A stretch of DNA of 64,000 bases from contig NZ_CP049250.1 of the NCBI RefSeq assembly GCF_011046895.1, forward strand, positions 3,136,501 to 3,200,500, in the 5' to 3' direction. This document shows, in pieces, positions 9,257-17,946 of this stretch. Position 1 is the first letter of the stretch. Every line of letters begins with the position of its first letter. Below the pieces are notes generated by a model that did no database searches, was not told the origin of the DNA, and worked only from the letters and a program-made list of their open reading frames with translations. A program made the position numbers and the translations under genes. This DNA is from Rhizobium rhizoryzae (lineage in GTDB: Bacteria > Pseudomonadota > Alphaproteobacteria > Rhizobiales > Rhizobiaceae).

Positions 9257-9472
9257 GTTGTTCGGAATATTTCAGGCCCCCATTATCGATCATAAAACTT
9301 GATCGCATCTATCTCAAACATTCGCTGGACGAATTGATGCTGCAGCAGCATTGTCTGCGTACAGCTTGCGGCGACAGCCGCGCATCATCAACCCCTCACC
9401 CATTCGCCGATCCCCTGCCTGCATGCTGCAGCGCGGGCATCACCTCTTCGTGCCGTTTGAAAGGATATCGCC

Positions 9473-9763
9473 ATGCGCACGATCAGCCACGCCCATTCCC
9501 TCGTCATCTCCGCAGTCACGGAGACCGGCCGCGCCGTTCATGAAACCATCGCGATGCTGACGAGAGCGGCTCTTCGACGCCAGGTGAGGATCTCGAATAG
9601 CATTATCGATCTCAACCCATATCAAATGAGAGATCTCAATGCGGATCTGGAGGGGGAGAGCATGCGCCTCAATCCGGCATTCCGCGCCTATGAGCAGGAG
9701 CGCGCCCTGTACGAAGCAAAGCAGAAGGCTTTGCTCTTCACGCTGGGCATGAGCGGAAGGTAG
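9473..9763 (+). CDS. Small protein of unknown function
   Basis: The reading frame encodes 96 residues, starting MRTISHAHSLVISAVTETG, and has a good GAAAGGATATCGCC ribosome site. It is rich in charged and helical residues, with a middle motif DLNPYQMRDLNADL and a basic tail; there is no signal peptide and no convincing membrane segment. I recognise no family. The gene stands alone between the NYN gene and smpB (convergent with smpB, 32 nt apart). It may be real on the basis of its start signal and composition, but homology is needed to be sure. Confidence 0.55.
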   Translation: MRTISHAHSLVISAVTETGRAVHETIAMLTRAALRRQVRISNSIIDLNPYQMRDLNADLEGESMRLNPAFRAYEQERALYEAKQKALLFTLGMSGR

Positions 9764-9795
9764 CACACCCGACCAACCTGATCGGGAACAACAGA

Positions 9796-10272
9796 TCAGC
9801 CGGTCTTCAACAACCGGCTTTTCTGGCGATTCCAGTCGCGTTCCTTCTCGGTCTCGCGCTTGTCGTGCAGTTTCTTGCCCTTGGCCAGAGCGAGTTCCAG
9901 CTTGGCCCTGCCCTTTTCATTGAAATAGATCTTCAACGGCACGAGTGTCATGCCCTCACGATTGATACCTGCCCTTAGACGGCTGATCTCCCGCTTGTTC
10001 AGCAGCAGTTTACGACGGCGCCGAGGCTCATGATTGAACCGGTTCGCCTGCAGATATTCCGGCAGGTGCGAGTTGATCAACCAGATTTCGTCACCTTCAT
10101 CCGAGGCGTAGGATTCGGCAATATTGGCTTTTCCATCGCGCAGAGATTTGACCTCGGTGCCGGTCAGAACCAGACCTGCTTCGTAGGTATCGACGATCTC
10201 GTAGTTGAAGCGCGCCTTGCGGTTCTCCGCAACGATCTTGTTGACGACGCGCTGGCTGCCTCTGGGTGCCAT
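9796..10272 (-). CDS. smpB: SsrA-binding protein SmpB
   Basis: SmpB escorts tmRNA to stalled ribosomes for trans-translation. The 158-residue sequence has the oligonucleotide-binding beta-barrel ([37 protein letters not shown]), the conserved LINSHLPEY segment and the basic C-terminal tail ([17 protein letters not shown]) that enters the decoding site. The ATG at 10272 has an AATAGGCAG ribosome site. It lies downstream of dapA in the same direction with 110 nt between, an arrangement that is common in rhizobia. Confidence 0.97.
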   Translation of the reverse strand: MAPRGSQRVVNKIVAENRKARFNYEIVDTYEAGLVLTGTEVKSLRDGKANIAESYASDEGDEIWLINSHLPEYLQANRFNHEPRRRRKLLLNKREISRLRAGINREGMTLVPLKIYFNEKGRAKLELALAKGKKLHDKRETEKERDWNRQKSRLLKTG

Positions 10273-10382
10273 CTGCCTATTCCAGTTCCTGATGATCCGC
10301 CCGATAGCCGGACGATATCAATGATGTAGTGTGTCGGCTCTCAAAAGCAAAGATGGCAGCCAAGCAAGGGCTGCCGACCTTG

Positions 10383-11267
10383 TCAGTTCAGGAGGCCCGC
10401 ATGCTTGAGTGCCGCATCGATGGCAGCCTCGGTGGCAGGTTCAAGCGTCGACATGAGCGGCGAACGCGCATGCCGGTTGAGGCCACGCGTGCGCGACAGA
10501 GCGTACTTGGTGCCGCAGACACCCGGCTCCATGAAGATGGCCTTATGGAGCGGCATCAGGCGATCCTGGTATTCCAATGCCTTGGCATAATCACCGGCCA
10601 GCGTCGCCTGCTGGAACTCTGCACACAGGCGTGGTGCCACATTGGCAGACACCGAGATACAGCCAACACCGCCATGGGCATTGAAGCCGAGAGCCGTGCC
10701 ATCTTCGCCAGACAACTGGATGAATTGCTTGCCGCATGTCATGCGCTGTTCGGAAACACGATCGAGCTTGCCAGTCGCATCCTTCACGCCCACGATATTG
10801 GAATGTGCCTTGACCAGGGCGCCCATTGTTTCCGGCGTCATGTCGATGACTGAACGCGGCGGGATATTGTAGATGATGATAGGCAGCTTCACGGCCTCTG
10901 CAACCGCCGAGAAATGGGCAAACAAGCCCTTCTGCGTCGGCTTGTTGTAGTAGGGCGTCACAACGAGCAAACCGTCTGCACCCGCCGCTTCCGCGTGCTG
11001 GGCCAGTTCGATAGCTTCGCGCGTATTGTTGGAGCCGGCGCCCGCAATGACGGGCACACGTTTGCGAGCGACTTCAATGCACAGTTCAATGACGCGCTTG
11101 TGCTCATCATGTGAGAGCGTAGGAGATTCGCCCGTGGTTCCGACCGGCACCAGACCAGTGCTGCCTTCCGTAACCTGCCACTCCACGTGAGCAGCAAACG
11201 CCTCCTCATCCACTGCGCCCGCATCGGTAAATGGCGTGATGAGCGCGGGCATGGACCCCTTGAACAT
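10383..11267 (-). CDS. dapA: 4-hydroxy-tetrahydrodipicolinate synthase
   Basis: DapA condenses pyruvate with aspartate semialdehyde in lysine and diaminopimelate synthesis. The 294-residue TIM barrel has the [14 protein letters not shown] signature at about 43-56, Tyr133 and Arg138 in YNIPPRS, and the Schiff-base lysine at position 162 in VGVKDATG. All catalytic residues are present, so this is a true DapA rather than one of the many catabolic paralogues. A GAGGAGAC ribosome site precedes the start. Confidence 0.95.
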   Translation of the reverse strand: MFKGSMPALITPFTDAGAVDEEAFAAHVEWQVTEGSTGLVPVGTTGESPTLSHDEHKRVIELCIEVARKRVPVIAGAGSNNTREAIELAQHAEAAGADGLLVVTPYYNKPTQKGLFAHFSAVAEAVKLPIIIYNIPPRSVIDMTPETMGALVKAHSNIVGVKDATGKLDRVSEQRMTCGKQFIQLSGEDGTALGFNAHGGVGCISVSANVAPRLCAEFQQATLAGDYAKALEYQDRLMPLHKAIFMEPGVCGTKYALSRTRGLNRHARSPLMSTLEPATEAAIDAALKHAGLLN

Positions 11268-11495
11268 GCAAAGTCTCCTCGGCGACCGTACTCATTCTTC
11301 GGCCGCATTATTCTTGTTTAAGTGCGCGCACCATAAAGGGCGAGTTGAGCCGCGACAAGCGTGACAAGGTGCGTTTTGCAATAGATCGTGATAGAAGATT
11401 GCCGATGCGAGGCCCATGCAGTAACGGGCTGTTAATCAAGATGGAGCGTAATTAACTATCGGAACGGATTGCAACTGTGCGAACATGAGTGCGGG

Positions 11496-13571
11496 ATGAA
11501 GACCTCTCTCTGCGTAACAAGTCTGACGCTTTTATTGACGGCATCCGCGGTCGTTTGTGCGCCGTTGCCGGATGGTCCGCTTCCGCATCCTGTTTCCCGG
11601 CCAAAAGACTTTCAGCCCGCCGCCGTGCCTGTTCCGGAAATCACGGGTTCCATTCCGCGCGCCACTGCGCCGCAGGACGCCGACGCTTCTCTTTCGCTTC
11701 TGAAGCAGGGCCTGGATTCTCTGTCCAACCGCGACATCGCCTCAGCACTTGCTGCCCGGGACGCGCTGACCCCCGGTTCGCTTGATCATCATCTTCTCAC
11801 CTGGGCACTCGCAACGTCGGGTGCTCGCGGCGTCCCCTCCTCCGAGATTGCCGAAGCCCAACGGGAGCTGACCGGCTGGCCGGGGCTTTCCAGGCTACGC
11901 GCCAATTCCGAGCGATCGCTTTTTGCAGAAAATCCTCCGCCAGCGCAGGTGCTTGCGGCGTTTGGCAGCACACTTCCAGAAACGCCCCAAGGCGCCATCA
12001 TTCTGGCCAGAGCGCTTGCGGCGCAGGGAAATGGACCGGGAGCAGCAAAGATCCTGCGGCCATTCTGGATCGGCTATGCGCTGGATAAGGATCTGGAAGA
12101 TCAGATCCTGCGGGAATTCGGCTCTGTGCTGACAGCGTCCGATCATCGAGCGCGGATGGATTACCTCATGTACCGGGGACGCTCAGCGCAGGCACAGCGT
12201 TTTAGCGAACTTGGTCGCGCGCCATCTCTCTACAAAGCCTGGGTTGCAGTTGCGACCAATGCAAAGAATGCAGCCGCCCTCATAAGCAGTGTCGACCGGT
12301 CGCTGCAGGACGATTCCGCCTATCTCTTCGTCCGGATCGAGTATCTCCGCCGTCAGGATCAATATGAACAAGCGGCCTCTTTGCTTGCTCGTGCTCCCAA
12401 GGACCGTGGAGACATGGTCAATGCCAGCGAATGGTGGAACGAGCGCCGGATCATTGCGCGCGGTCTGGCGGATAATGGCGATTTCAGGTCGGCCTATCAG
12501 GTGGTGGCCGCCCACAACGCGAAAAGTCCGACAGATATCGTTGATGCCGAGTTTCATGCCGGCTGGTACGCCTTGCGCGGCATGCGCGACCCGAAGGTGG
12601 CTTCCCAGCATTTCGAACGGATTCTGAAGGCCTCGAGTAGGCCTCTATCGGCTTCGCGCGCCTGGTACTGGCTTGGTCGCTCTGCGGAAGCCGGTGGTCC
12701 GGGCAATGCCGGTGACTATTTCTCGAAGGCCGCGGCCTATTCCGCGACCTTTTATGGACAGCTTGCAGCGGCACGCCTCAACCGCCCTGCCCTCAATGTT
12801 TCCTATCCATCGCCCAGTGCCCAGGATCGGCGGCTGTTCGAATCGCGGGAAGCGGTGCGCGCCATCGACAGGCTGGATCAGGCCGGACACGCGAAAAGAG
12901 CCGACGCACTTTACAAGGCATTGGCTGACGAAATGACGAGCCCCGGGGAGCTGGCAATTCTGGCGGCGCGCGCGGAGCGGAACAACAACCACGCCATGTC
13001 CCTTGAGATCGGCAAGTCTGCGTTCAACCGCGGGCTGGATGTCGCTGCATTGGCATTTCCGATCGGCGTCATCCCGCCCTCTGCCAATATCAATGGTTCC
13101 GGAAAGGCGCTTGCCTACTCCATTGCGCGGCAGGAAAGCGCGTTCAATCCGACCGCAATTTCGGGCGCAGATGCGCGCGGCCTGCTGCAATTGCTACCCG
13201 GTACAGCGAAAGCGGTTGCCGGCCGGCATGGCTTGCCTTTTACGGCGGCCAAGTTGACCTCTGATCCAGGCTATAACGCGACCCTTGGCGCGCATTATCT
13301 TGGGGAGCAGATCGACGCCTTCGATGGCTCCTACATCATGACCTTTATTGCTTACAATGCTGGGCCGCGGCGTGTGCCGGAGTGGATTGCGCGTTATGGA
13401 GATCCACGCGGCAAGACCATCGATGAGGTTGTCGACTGGATTGAGCGGATACCGTTCCCGGAAACACGCAACTATGTCCAGCGTGTGATGGAAAACTATC
13501 AGGTCTACAAGGTTCGCCTGGGTCAAAAAGCCGATATCGTCGATGACCTTCGGTTTGGACGCCGGTCGTAG
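11496..13571 (+). CDS. slt: Soluble lytic murein transglycosylase
   Basis: The product (691 residues from the ATG at 11496) has a signal peptide (basic start, hydrophobic core to VVCAP near residue 24), a long helical superhelix rich in TPR-like repeats, and a C-terminal SLT catalytic domain from about residue 530 with ARQESAFNPTAISGADARG; Glu547 is the predicted acid/base. GLLQLLPGTA and the later FIAYNAGPRRV block complete the family-1A pattern. It would cleave peptidoglycan glycan strands in the periplasm, producing anhydromuropeptides. A four-codon mini frame (ATG at 11485) ends at TGA overlapping the start codon. It lies downstream of the divergent dapA promoter region. Confidence 0.92.
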   Translation: MKTSLCVTSLTLLLTASAVVCAPLPDGPLPHPVSRPKDFQPAAVPVPEITGSIPRATAPQDADASLSLLKQGLDSLSNRDIASALAARDALTPGSLDHHLLTWALATSGARGVPSSEIAEAQRELTGWPGLSRLRANSERSLFAENPPPAQVLAAFGSTLPETPQGAIILARALAAQGNGPGAAKILRPFWIGYALDKDLEDQILREFGSVLTASDHRARMDYLMYRGRSAQAQRFSELGRAPSLYKAWVAVATNAKNAAALISSVDRSLQDDSAYLFVRIEYLRRQDQYEQAASLLARAPKDRGDMVNASEWWNERRIIARGLADNGDFRSAYQVVAAHNAKSPTDIVDAEFHAGWYALRGMRDPKVASQHFERILKASSRPLSASRAWYWLGRSAEAGGPGNAGDYFSKAAAYSATFYGQLAAARLNRPALNVSYPSPSAQDRRLFESREAVRAIDRLDQAGHAKRADALYKALADEMTSPGELAILAARAERNNNHAMSLEIGKSAFNRGLDVAALAFPIGVIPPSANINGSGKALAYSIARQESAFNPTAISGADARGLLQLLPGTAKAVAGRHGLPFTAAKLTSDPGYNATLGAHYLGEQIDAFDGSYIMTFIAYNAGPRRVPEWIARYGDPRGKTIDEVVDWIERIPFPETRNYVQRVMENYQVYKVRLGQKADIVDDLRFGRRS

Positions 13572-13705
13572 TTACCTATTTCCCGCATATTGCTGTTGCC
13601 GGACGTGCTGGAAGGCGAGGCATGCATCTTGCGCCTCAGGACGCGACATGAAACTTTGACCCTAGACAAGCGAAGCATTCGGCCACACAGGAAGAAGGAT
13701 CCAGC

Positions 13706-14593
13706 GTGCGAGAAGACGGCGCCAAACTCGACTTCGTGACATCAGCGGACGGCACACGGATCGCTTACCGGACCTACAGGAACCATGAGCCCTCTTCCGA
13801 GGCCCTCCCCGTTGTCTGCCTGGCTGGTCTGACCCGCAATAGCCGCGATTTTCATGCTTTTGCCAAGCGGGTCTCTGGCGATCCGATCAAGCCACGCAGC
13901 GTCATTTGCATCGATTATCGCGGGCGCGGCGCCTCGGACCGGGCTGAAGATCCCGCAACCTATTCCATCTTCACTGAAGCACAGGATTGCCTGTTGGTTC
14001 TGGATGCGCTCGGGATCACGCAGGCGATCTTCGTCGGCACCTCACGCGGCGGCCTTATTCTTCATATCCTCGCTCAACTTGCCCCGGATCGAATAGCAGC
14101 CGTGATGCTGAACGATGTCGGTCCAGAACTCGGATTGGAAGGATTGAAACTGATCCAGAGCTATCTCGGCGAAGGCAACACCAGCGCCATTCCAGACTGG
14201 GCATCTGCGGCGGAACAGCTGTCCCGCGTGCATGGAGCCGCCTTCCCTGCTCTCGAGCCAAGCGATTGGCAGGACATGGCTCGCGCCATCTATACCGAAC
14301 AGGGCGGACAAATTGTTCCCGACTGCGATCCAGCCATCGCGCGTGCATTCGCATCGATGGATCTTGAACAACCGCTCCCTCACCTATGGACCCAATTCGA
14401 TCTGCTGAACGACAGGCCGATGATGGTTGTTAGAGGCGAACACTCAACCTTGTTGACCGAACAGATCGTAGCGTCCATGCAAGACCGGCACCCGGAACTC
14501 CGTGTCGTAACAGCCGCAGGTCAAGGTCATGCGCCGCTTCTGCACAAGCCGCAGGTGTACGATGCGCTCCTAGACTTTCTGCGTCCCGTCTAA
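13706..14593 (+). CDS. Alpha/beta-hydrolase fold protein
   Basis: The 295-residue protein has the alpha/beta-hydrolase pattern: an oxyanion-side loop (LAGLTRNSRDFH), IDYRGRGASD, the nucleophile elbow GTSRGG with Ser113, and the His275 box GQGHAP. It has no signal peptide and is cytoplasmic. It is of the size of esterases, lactonases and MhpC-like hydrolases; the natural substrate cannot be inferred. The start is a GTG preceded by GAAGAAGGAT. It is followed by a bidirectional terminator shared with the porin gene. Confidence 0.85.
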   Translation: MREDGAKLDFVTSADGTRIAYRTYRNHEPSSEALPVVCLAGLTRNSRDFHAFAKRVSGDPIKPRSVICIDYRGRGASDRAEDPATYSIFTEAQDCLLVLDALGITQAIFVGTSRGGLILHILAQLAPDRIAAVMLNDVGPELGLEGLKLIQSYLGEGNTSAIPDWASAAEQLSRVHGAAFPALEPSDWQDMARAIYTEQGGQIVPDCDPAIARAFASMDLEQPLPHLWTQFDLLNDRPMMVVRGEHSTLLTEQIVASMQDRHPELRVVTAAGQGHAPLLHKPQVYDALLDFLRPV

Positions 14594-14712
14594 CCCAACT
14601 CGCGACTGTCCAGTTCGCTGCCAGCGTTTACGGCCTTGTTCTGTTGCGTGCTGTAACCGTGAGATCGACGCGCACTTCCGCAGATATGCATCTGCCTGCC
14701 AGCTAAAACGAG

Positions 14713-14736
14713 AAAACCCGCCTTTCGGCGGGTTTT
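14713..14736. terminator. Bidirectional Rho-independent terminator
   Basis: AAAACCCGCC and GGCGGGTTTT form a perfect 10-bp stem across TTTC. The flanking A and T runs let it end both the plus-strand hydrolase transcript and the minus-strand porin transcript. Confidence 0.88.
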
Positions 14737-14759
14737 CAAAACTTTGTCGTGAGGCGCTC

Positions 14760-15800
14760 TTAGAATGCGCGCTGCAGACGGAAGAAGCCAGTCCAGCTTT
14801 CCGGACCGTTGTCGATGTCCTGGTAGTTTGCAGTCACCTTGGCCGACAGGTTCGTGGCCAGCTGGTAATCCACGGTTACGCCAGCGCGCCATGCATCGCC
14901 ACCGACGAAGTCGCCAACGCGGTTGGTCTGTACCTTCCAGAGGTACTGAGCAGCCGGGGTGACCGTGAACTTGTCGTTCAGCTTGATGGCGTACTCACCG
15001 GCGACAGTCCACTCGGACTCATCGTAGTAAGCGTTCGCACCGCTAGCCCAGGCAGCGGACAGGCCGAGCGTGCCAGGACCGATATCGGCATAGGCAATCG
15101 CGCGCAGAGCGCCGTTTTCCTGGTCGATGTCGTAGGAGCCAATCAGGTTACCGCGGATCGCACCTTCGGAAATGCCAACTGCACCGCTGATGCCGACATT
15201 GTTGTTAGCCTTCGGAACGAAACCGTAAGCAACGCCGAGGTTCGAACCGCCAGCATAGGCGCTTTCGAGTTCTTCAACGGCGACGCCAGCGAAAAAGGCA
15301 CCCGATGTGTAGGTGTAGCGGATGGCGTTGTACTGAGTCGTGTTGGACGACAGGATGTCTGTTTCGCCAGACAGATCGTCATCCCACCAGCTGTAGAAAA
15401 AGCCGACCTTCAGGCCACCGACTTCGATGAAGGCCTGATCGACGTTTACGCCGCGCGAGGTGGAGTTGTCGGAGTTGCCACGAAGGCCGATGAAGCCGCG
15501 AAGCGTACCAAGTTCCGTATCCGAGCGAGCATCGAGTTCCAGCTGTGCACGTGTAAAGGCGTTCCAATCAGAACGACCAGAAAGATCACGGCCGAAATCA
15601 GTCTGGAAACGGACGTAGCCACCGATCTTCAGGCAGGTCTCAGAACCCGGAATGTAGAAGAAGCCAGCGCCGAAAGCGTCGCACACGCGGACATATTCCA
15701 TTGGCTCAGGCTGAGCAGCAACGATAGCATCGGCAGCATAAGATGCCGAAGCAAAGGACAGCGCAGCTACAGAGCTTGCGGCGAGAACCTTGAAGTTCAT
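14760..15800 (-). CDS. Outer-membrane porin (Porin_2, RopA-like), copy 1
   Basis: The 346-residue precursor has a signal peptide cleaved near residue 22 (SASYA|AD) and the rhizobial porin N-terminal block EYVRVCDAFGAGFFYIPG with two cysteines that may form a disulfide. The rest is alternating beta-strand sequence, and it ends in the terminal aromatic residue (LQRAF) recognised by the Bam complex. It should form a trimeric 16-stranded general diffusion pore. A GAGGGAAAAAC ribosome site precedes the start. It is a close paralogue of the next gene. Confidence 0.93.
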   Translation of the reverse strand: MNFKVLAASSVAALSFASASYAADAIVAAQPEPMEYVRVCDAFGAGFFYIPGSETCLKIGGYVRFQTDFGRDLSGRSDWNAFTRAQLELDARSDTELGTLRGFIGLRGNSDNSTSRGVNVDQAFIEVGGLKVGFFYSWWDDDLSGETDILSSNTTQYNAIRYTYTSGAFFAGVAVEELESAYAGGSNLGVAYGFVPKANNNVGISGAVGISEGAIRGNLIGSYDIDQENGALRAIAYADIGPGTLGLSAAWASGANAYYDESEWTVAGEYAIKLNDKFTVTPAAQYLWKVQTNRVGDFVGGDAWRAGVTVDYQLATNLSAKVTANYQDIDNGPESWTGFFRLQRAF

Positions 15801-16304
15801 GTTTTTCCCTCGAGAATTGAAACCATCGGGCGTCAGGTGGCTTGGGTCAACCTGATGTGAGGCTATTAAAACACCGGCGTTCGCAGTCGCAAAATTAAAA
15901 AGCTACGTTTTGAGATTATCAACGGTCGTTGAATTCAACATTGTTGCGAAATCGTGACACATTCGCGTCAGCGCAACATCTAATAGTTAATCACATCATA
16001 TCAGCACACGCCAGACACGTCATAAACTAACGAAATATTAATGAAATCAAGGATTTCACTGACACATTTACGCCTCAATCCGAGCTTGATCCGCCGAGCA
16101 ATTCAGATTCGGAATCAATTGATGGGAGATGGCTGGTCGATCGACGGGACTCATCATGGCCGCAAAACCTGAACGAGCTGGCTTAGAATGCTCATCACAA
16201 GCGTGCTGAGCCAAGCAACGACGAGTGTGCGGCTTCGGCCTTGCTGCAAACGCAAAAAGCCCGGCACTAAGCCGGGCTTCCGCAATCAGACCTGAATGGT
16301 CAGA
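15801..16304. other. Long porin intergenic region
   Basis: About 500 bases without a gene separate the two porins. The part next to copy 1 is unusually AT-rich and presumably holds its promoter and a long leader; the far end contains the terminator of copy 2. I cannot name a regulator site or a small RNA here, although long leaders of porin genes are common sRNA targets. Confidence 0.5.
16253..16279 (-). terminator. Terminator of porin copy 2
   Basis: On the minus strand AAGCCCGGC and GCCGGGCTT pair across TTAGT and continue into TTTTT, 26 nt after the porin stop codon. Confidence 0.88.
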
Positions 16305-17345
16305 TTAGAACGAACGCTGCAGACGCAGGTAACCAGACCAGGACTCCTGAGCGCGGTCAGGATCGTAGTACTGTACCGAAGCCTTTGCAGACAGGTTCTT
16401 TGCCAGCTGGTAGTCGAACGTCAGACCAGCCTTCCAAGCGTCACGCGAACCAACGAAGTCGCCGAAGCGGTTCTGGTCGAGCGTCCAGAAGTACTGGAAG
16501 CCGGGGGTGATCTTGAACTTGTCGGTGACCTTTACAGCGTATTCAGCTGCAACAGTCCACTCAGCCTTGTCGTAGTAGAAGTTCTGGCCAGAAGACCAGA
16601 TAGCTGCGAGGCCGAAGGTGCCTGGGCCAACATCAGCCGTCAGGATACCACGGATTGCGCCATTTTCCTGGTCTGTGTCGTAGCCGCCGAGTACGTTGAC
16701 CTTAACGCCGCCGAATGCGCCACCAACGATACCGGAGATGCCGACGTTGTTGTTCGGATCAACTGCACGAGCTACGCCGAAAGGAGCGACCTGAGTGGTT
16801 GCTGACTGGCTTTCCAGTTCGTCAACCGAGAGACCAGCGTAGAAGGAGCCAGCCGTGTAGGTGTAACGGATGGAGTTGAAGATCGTGTTCTGGCCGATAT
16901 CATCGGTTTCGCCAGAGAGGCCGTCATCCCACCAGTTGAAGAAGTAACCAACCTTGAGGCCACCGATTTCGATGAAGGCCTGGTCGACGTTTACGCCACG
17001 GCTCGTGCTGTTCAGCGCGTTACCCTGCAGTGCAATGTAACCACGGAGCGTGCCGAGTTCAGAGTCGGAACGGGCGTCGAAGTTGACCTGACCGCGGGTA
17101 AAGGAATTCCAGTCAGACGTGCCAGAAGCGTTACGGCCGAAGTTCGTCTGGAAACGAACGTAGCCGTCGATCTTGAGGCAGGTTTCAGAACCCGGAATGT
17201 AGAAGAAACCAGCGCCGAATGCGTCGCAAACGCGAACGTATTCCATCGGCTCCGGCTGAGCAGCAACGATAGCGTCGGCAGCCTGGGCGCCGGATACTGC
17301 TGCGAGAGCAGCAGCGGAGCCGAGAAGAAGGCTCTTGATGTTCAT
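16305..17345 (-). CDS. Outer-membrane porin (Porin_2, RopA-like), copy 2
   Basis: The protein has 346 residues, like copy 1, with a distinct signal peptide (MNIKSLLLGSAAALAAVSGAQ) but a nearly identical mature N-terminal segment starting ADAIVAAQPEPMEYVRVCD, and similar strands ending LQRSF. The surface-loop regions differ most between copies, for example around ESQSATTQVAPFG. Function is the same: an outer-membrane diffusion channel. The ATG follows a TGGAGGTCATT ribosome site. Both copies read in the same direction and look like a tandem duplication, but each has its own terminator, so they are separately transcribed. Confidence 0.93.
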   Translation of the reverse strand: MNIKSLLLGSAAALAAVSGAQAADAIVAAQPEPMEYVRVCDAFGAGFFYIPGSETCLKIDGYVRFQTNFGRNASGTSDWNSFTRGQVNFDARSDSELGTLRGYIALQGNALNSTSRGVNVDQAFIEIGGLKVGYFFNWWDDGLSGETDDIGQNTIFNSIRYTYTAGSFYAGLSVDELESQSATTQVAPFGVARAVDPNNNVGISGIVGGAFGGVKVNVLGGYDTDQENGAIRGILTADVGPGTFGLAAIWSSGQNFYYDKAEWTVAAEYAVKVTDKFKITPGFQYFWTLDQNRFGDFVGSRDAWKAGLTFDYQLAKNLSAKASVQYYDPDRAQESWSGYLRLQRSF

Positions 17346-17740
17346 AATGACCTCCAGTCAAGTTTAACGAGGGTTTGGGTTTTTAGATCGCGAAACGACC
17401 TTCCCTGCCCCACACCCGTTTAATCAGAAGGTAGACGATCCACCGCCTCGCTTCTGATGGTGAACATACTCGGTCAGTTGACGCTTGCAATCGTGAAGTT
17501 GACCGCAATCAGACAAGCCGGGCTGCTTCACAAATGGCTGTTGCTCAAACGACACAAAAGCGCGTGGACAACGTTTCAAATTTTACCAATGATTAAGAAA
17601 GTCGTTATCCGACAGGGTGTTACGCGCAGCCAGACCTGCGAAGGCCATGTTGCGCAATTGCACCAGCAGCTCATCTCGCGAGTCTGCCTCATGCTCAGTC
17701 ATGTATGAGATATTTGAAATGCGCGCTTTCGCATCAATAG
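17346..17740. other. Intergenic region upstream of porin copy 2
   Basis: There is no supported gene between the porin start and the tRNA. The region must contain the porin promoter; I see no clear hairpin, repeat or recognisable operator. Short frames here lack ribosome sites and family similarity. Confidence 0.5.
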
Positions 17741-17831
17741 TGGCGGAGAGGAAGGGATTCGAACCCTCGATACGCTTTTGACGTATACTCCCTTAGCAGG
17801 GGAGCGCCTTCGACCACTCGGCCACCTCTCC
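17741..17831 (-). tRNA. tRNA-Ser (anticodon GCU)
   Basis: Read on the minus strand, the 91-nt sequence starts GGAGAGGTGGCCGAGTGG and ends CTCTCCGCCA with an encoded CCA. The acceptor arms pair, the D-arm, a long class II variable arm (TATACGTC...AGCGTAT) and the T-loop GGTTCGAATCC are all present. The anticodon GCT lies at 17795-17797 in a loop flanked by a CTCCC/GGGAG stem, so it decodes AGC and AGU serine codons. There is no integrase or att repeat beside it. Confidence 0.97.
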
Positions 17832-17843
17832 GGTGCCGACGTG

Positions 17844-17870
17844 ATTATGTCGTCGAGCCACCGATTGCAA
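17844..17870 (-). promoter_or_regulatory. Probable promoter of tRNA-Ser
   Basis: On the minus strand TTGCAA and CATAAT are spaced by 15 bases, with the -10 hexamer 12 nt before the mature 5' end. The spacing is shorter than ideal. Confidence 0.4.
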
Positions 17871-17946
17871 GGCATTTTGCGAGACTGCCTGCAAAATCCC
17901 CCGATATCATCTGAAATCCTTGAGCTTTTTGCGACGAGACACGGCT

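Noticed and set aside
14713-14736. The hairpin as a small RNA gene
   Set aside because: A perfect stem with flanking A and T runs between converging genes is fully explained as a bidirectional terminator.
17741-17831. tRNA-Ser as an integration site for a mobile element
   Set aside because: No integrase, direct repeat or composition change flanks it; genes on both sides are core genes.
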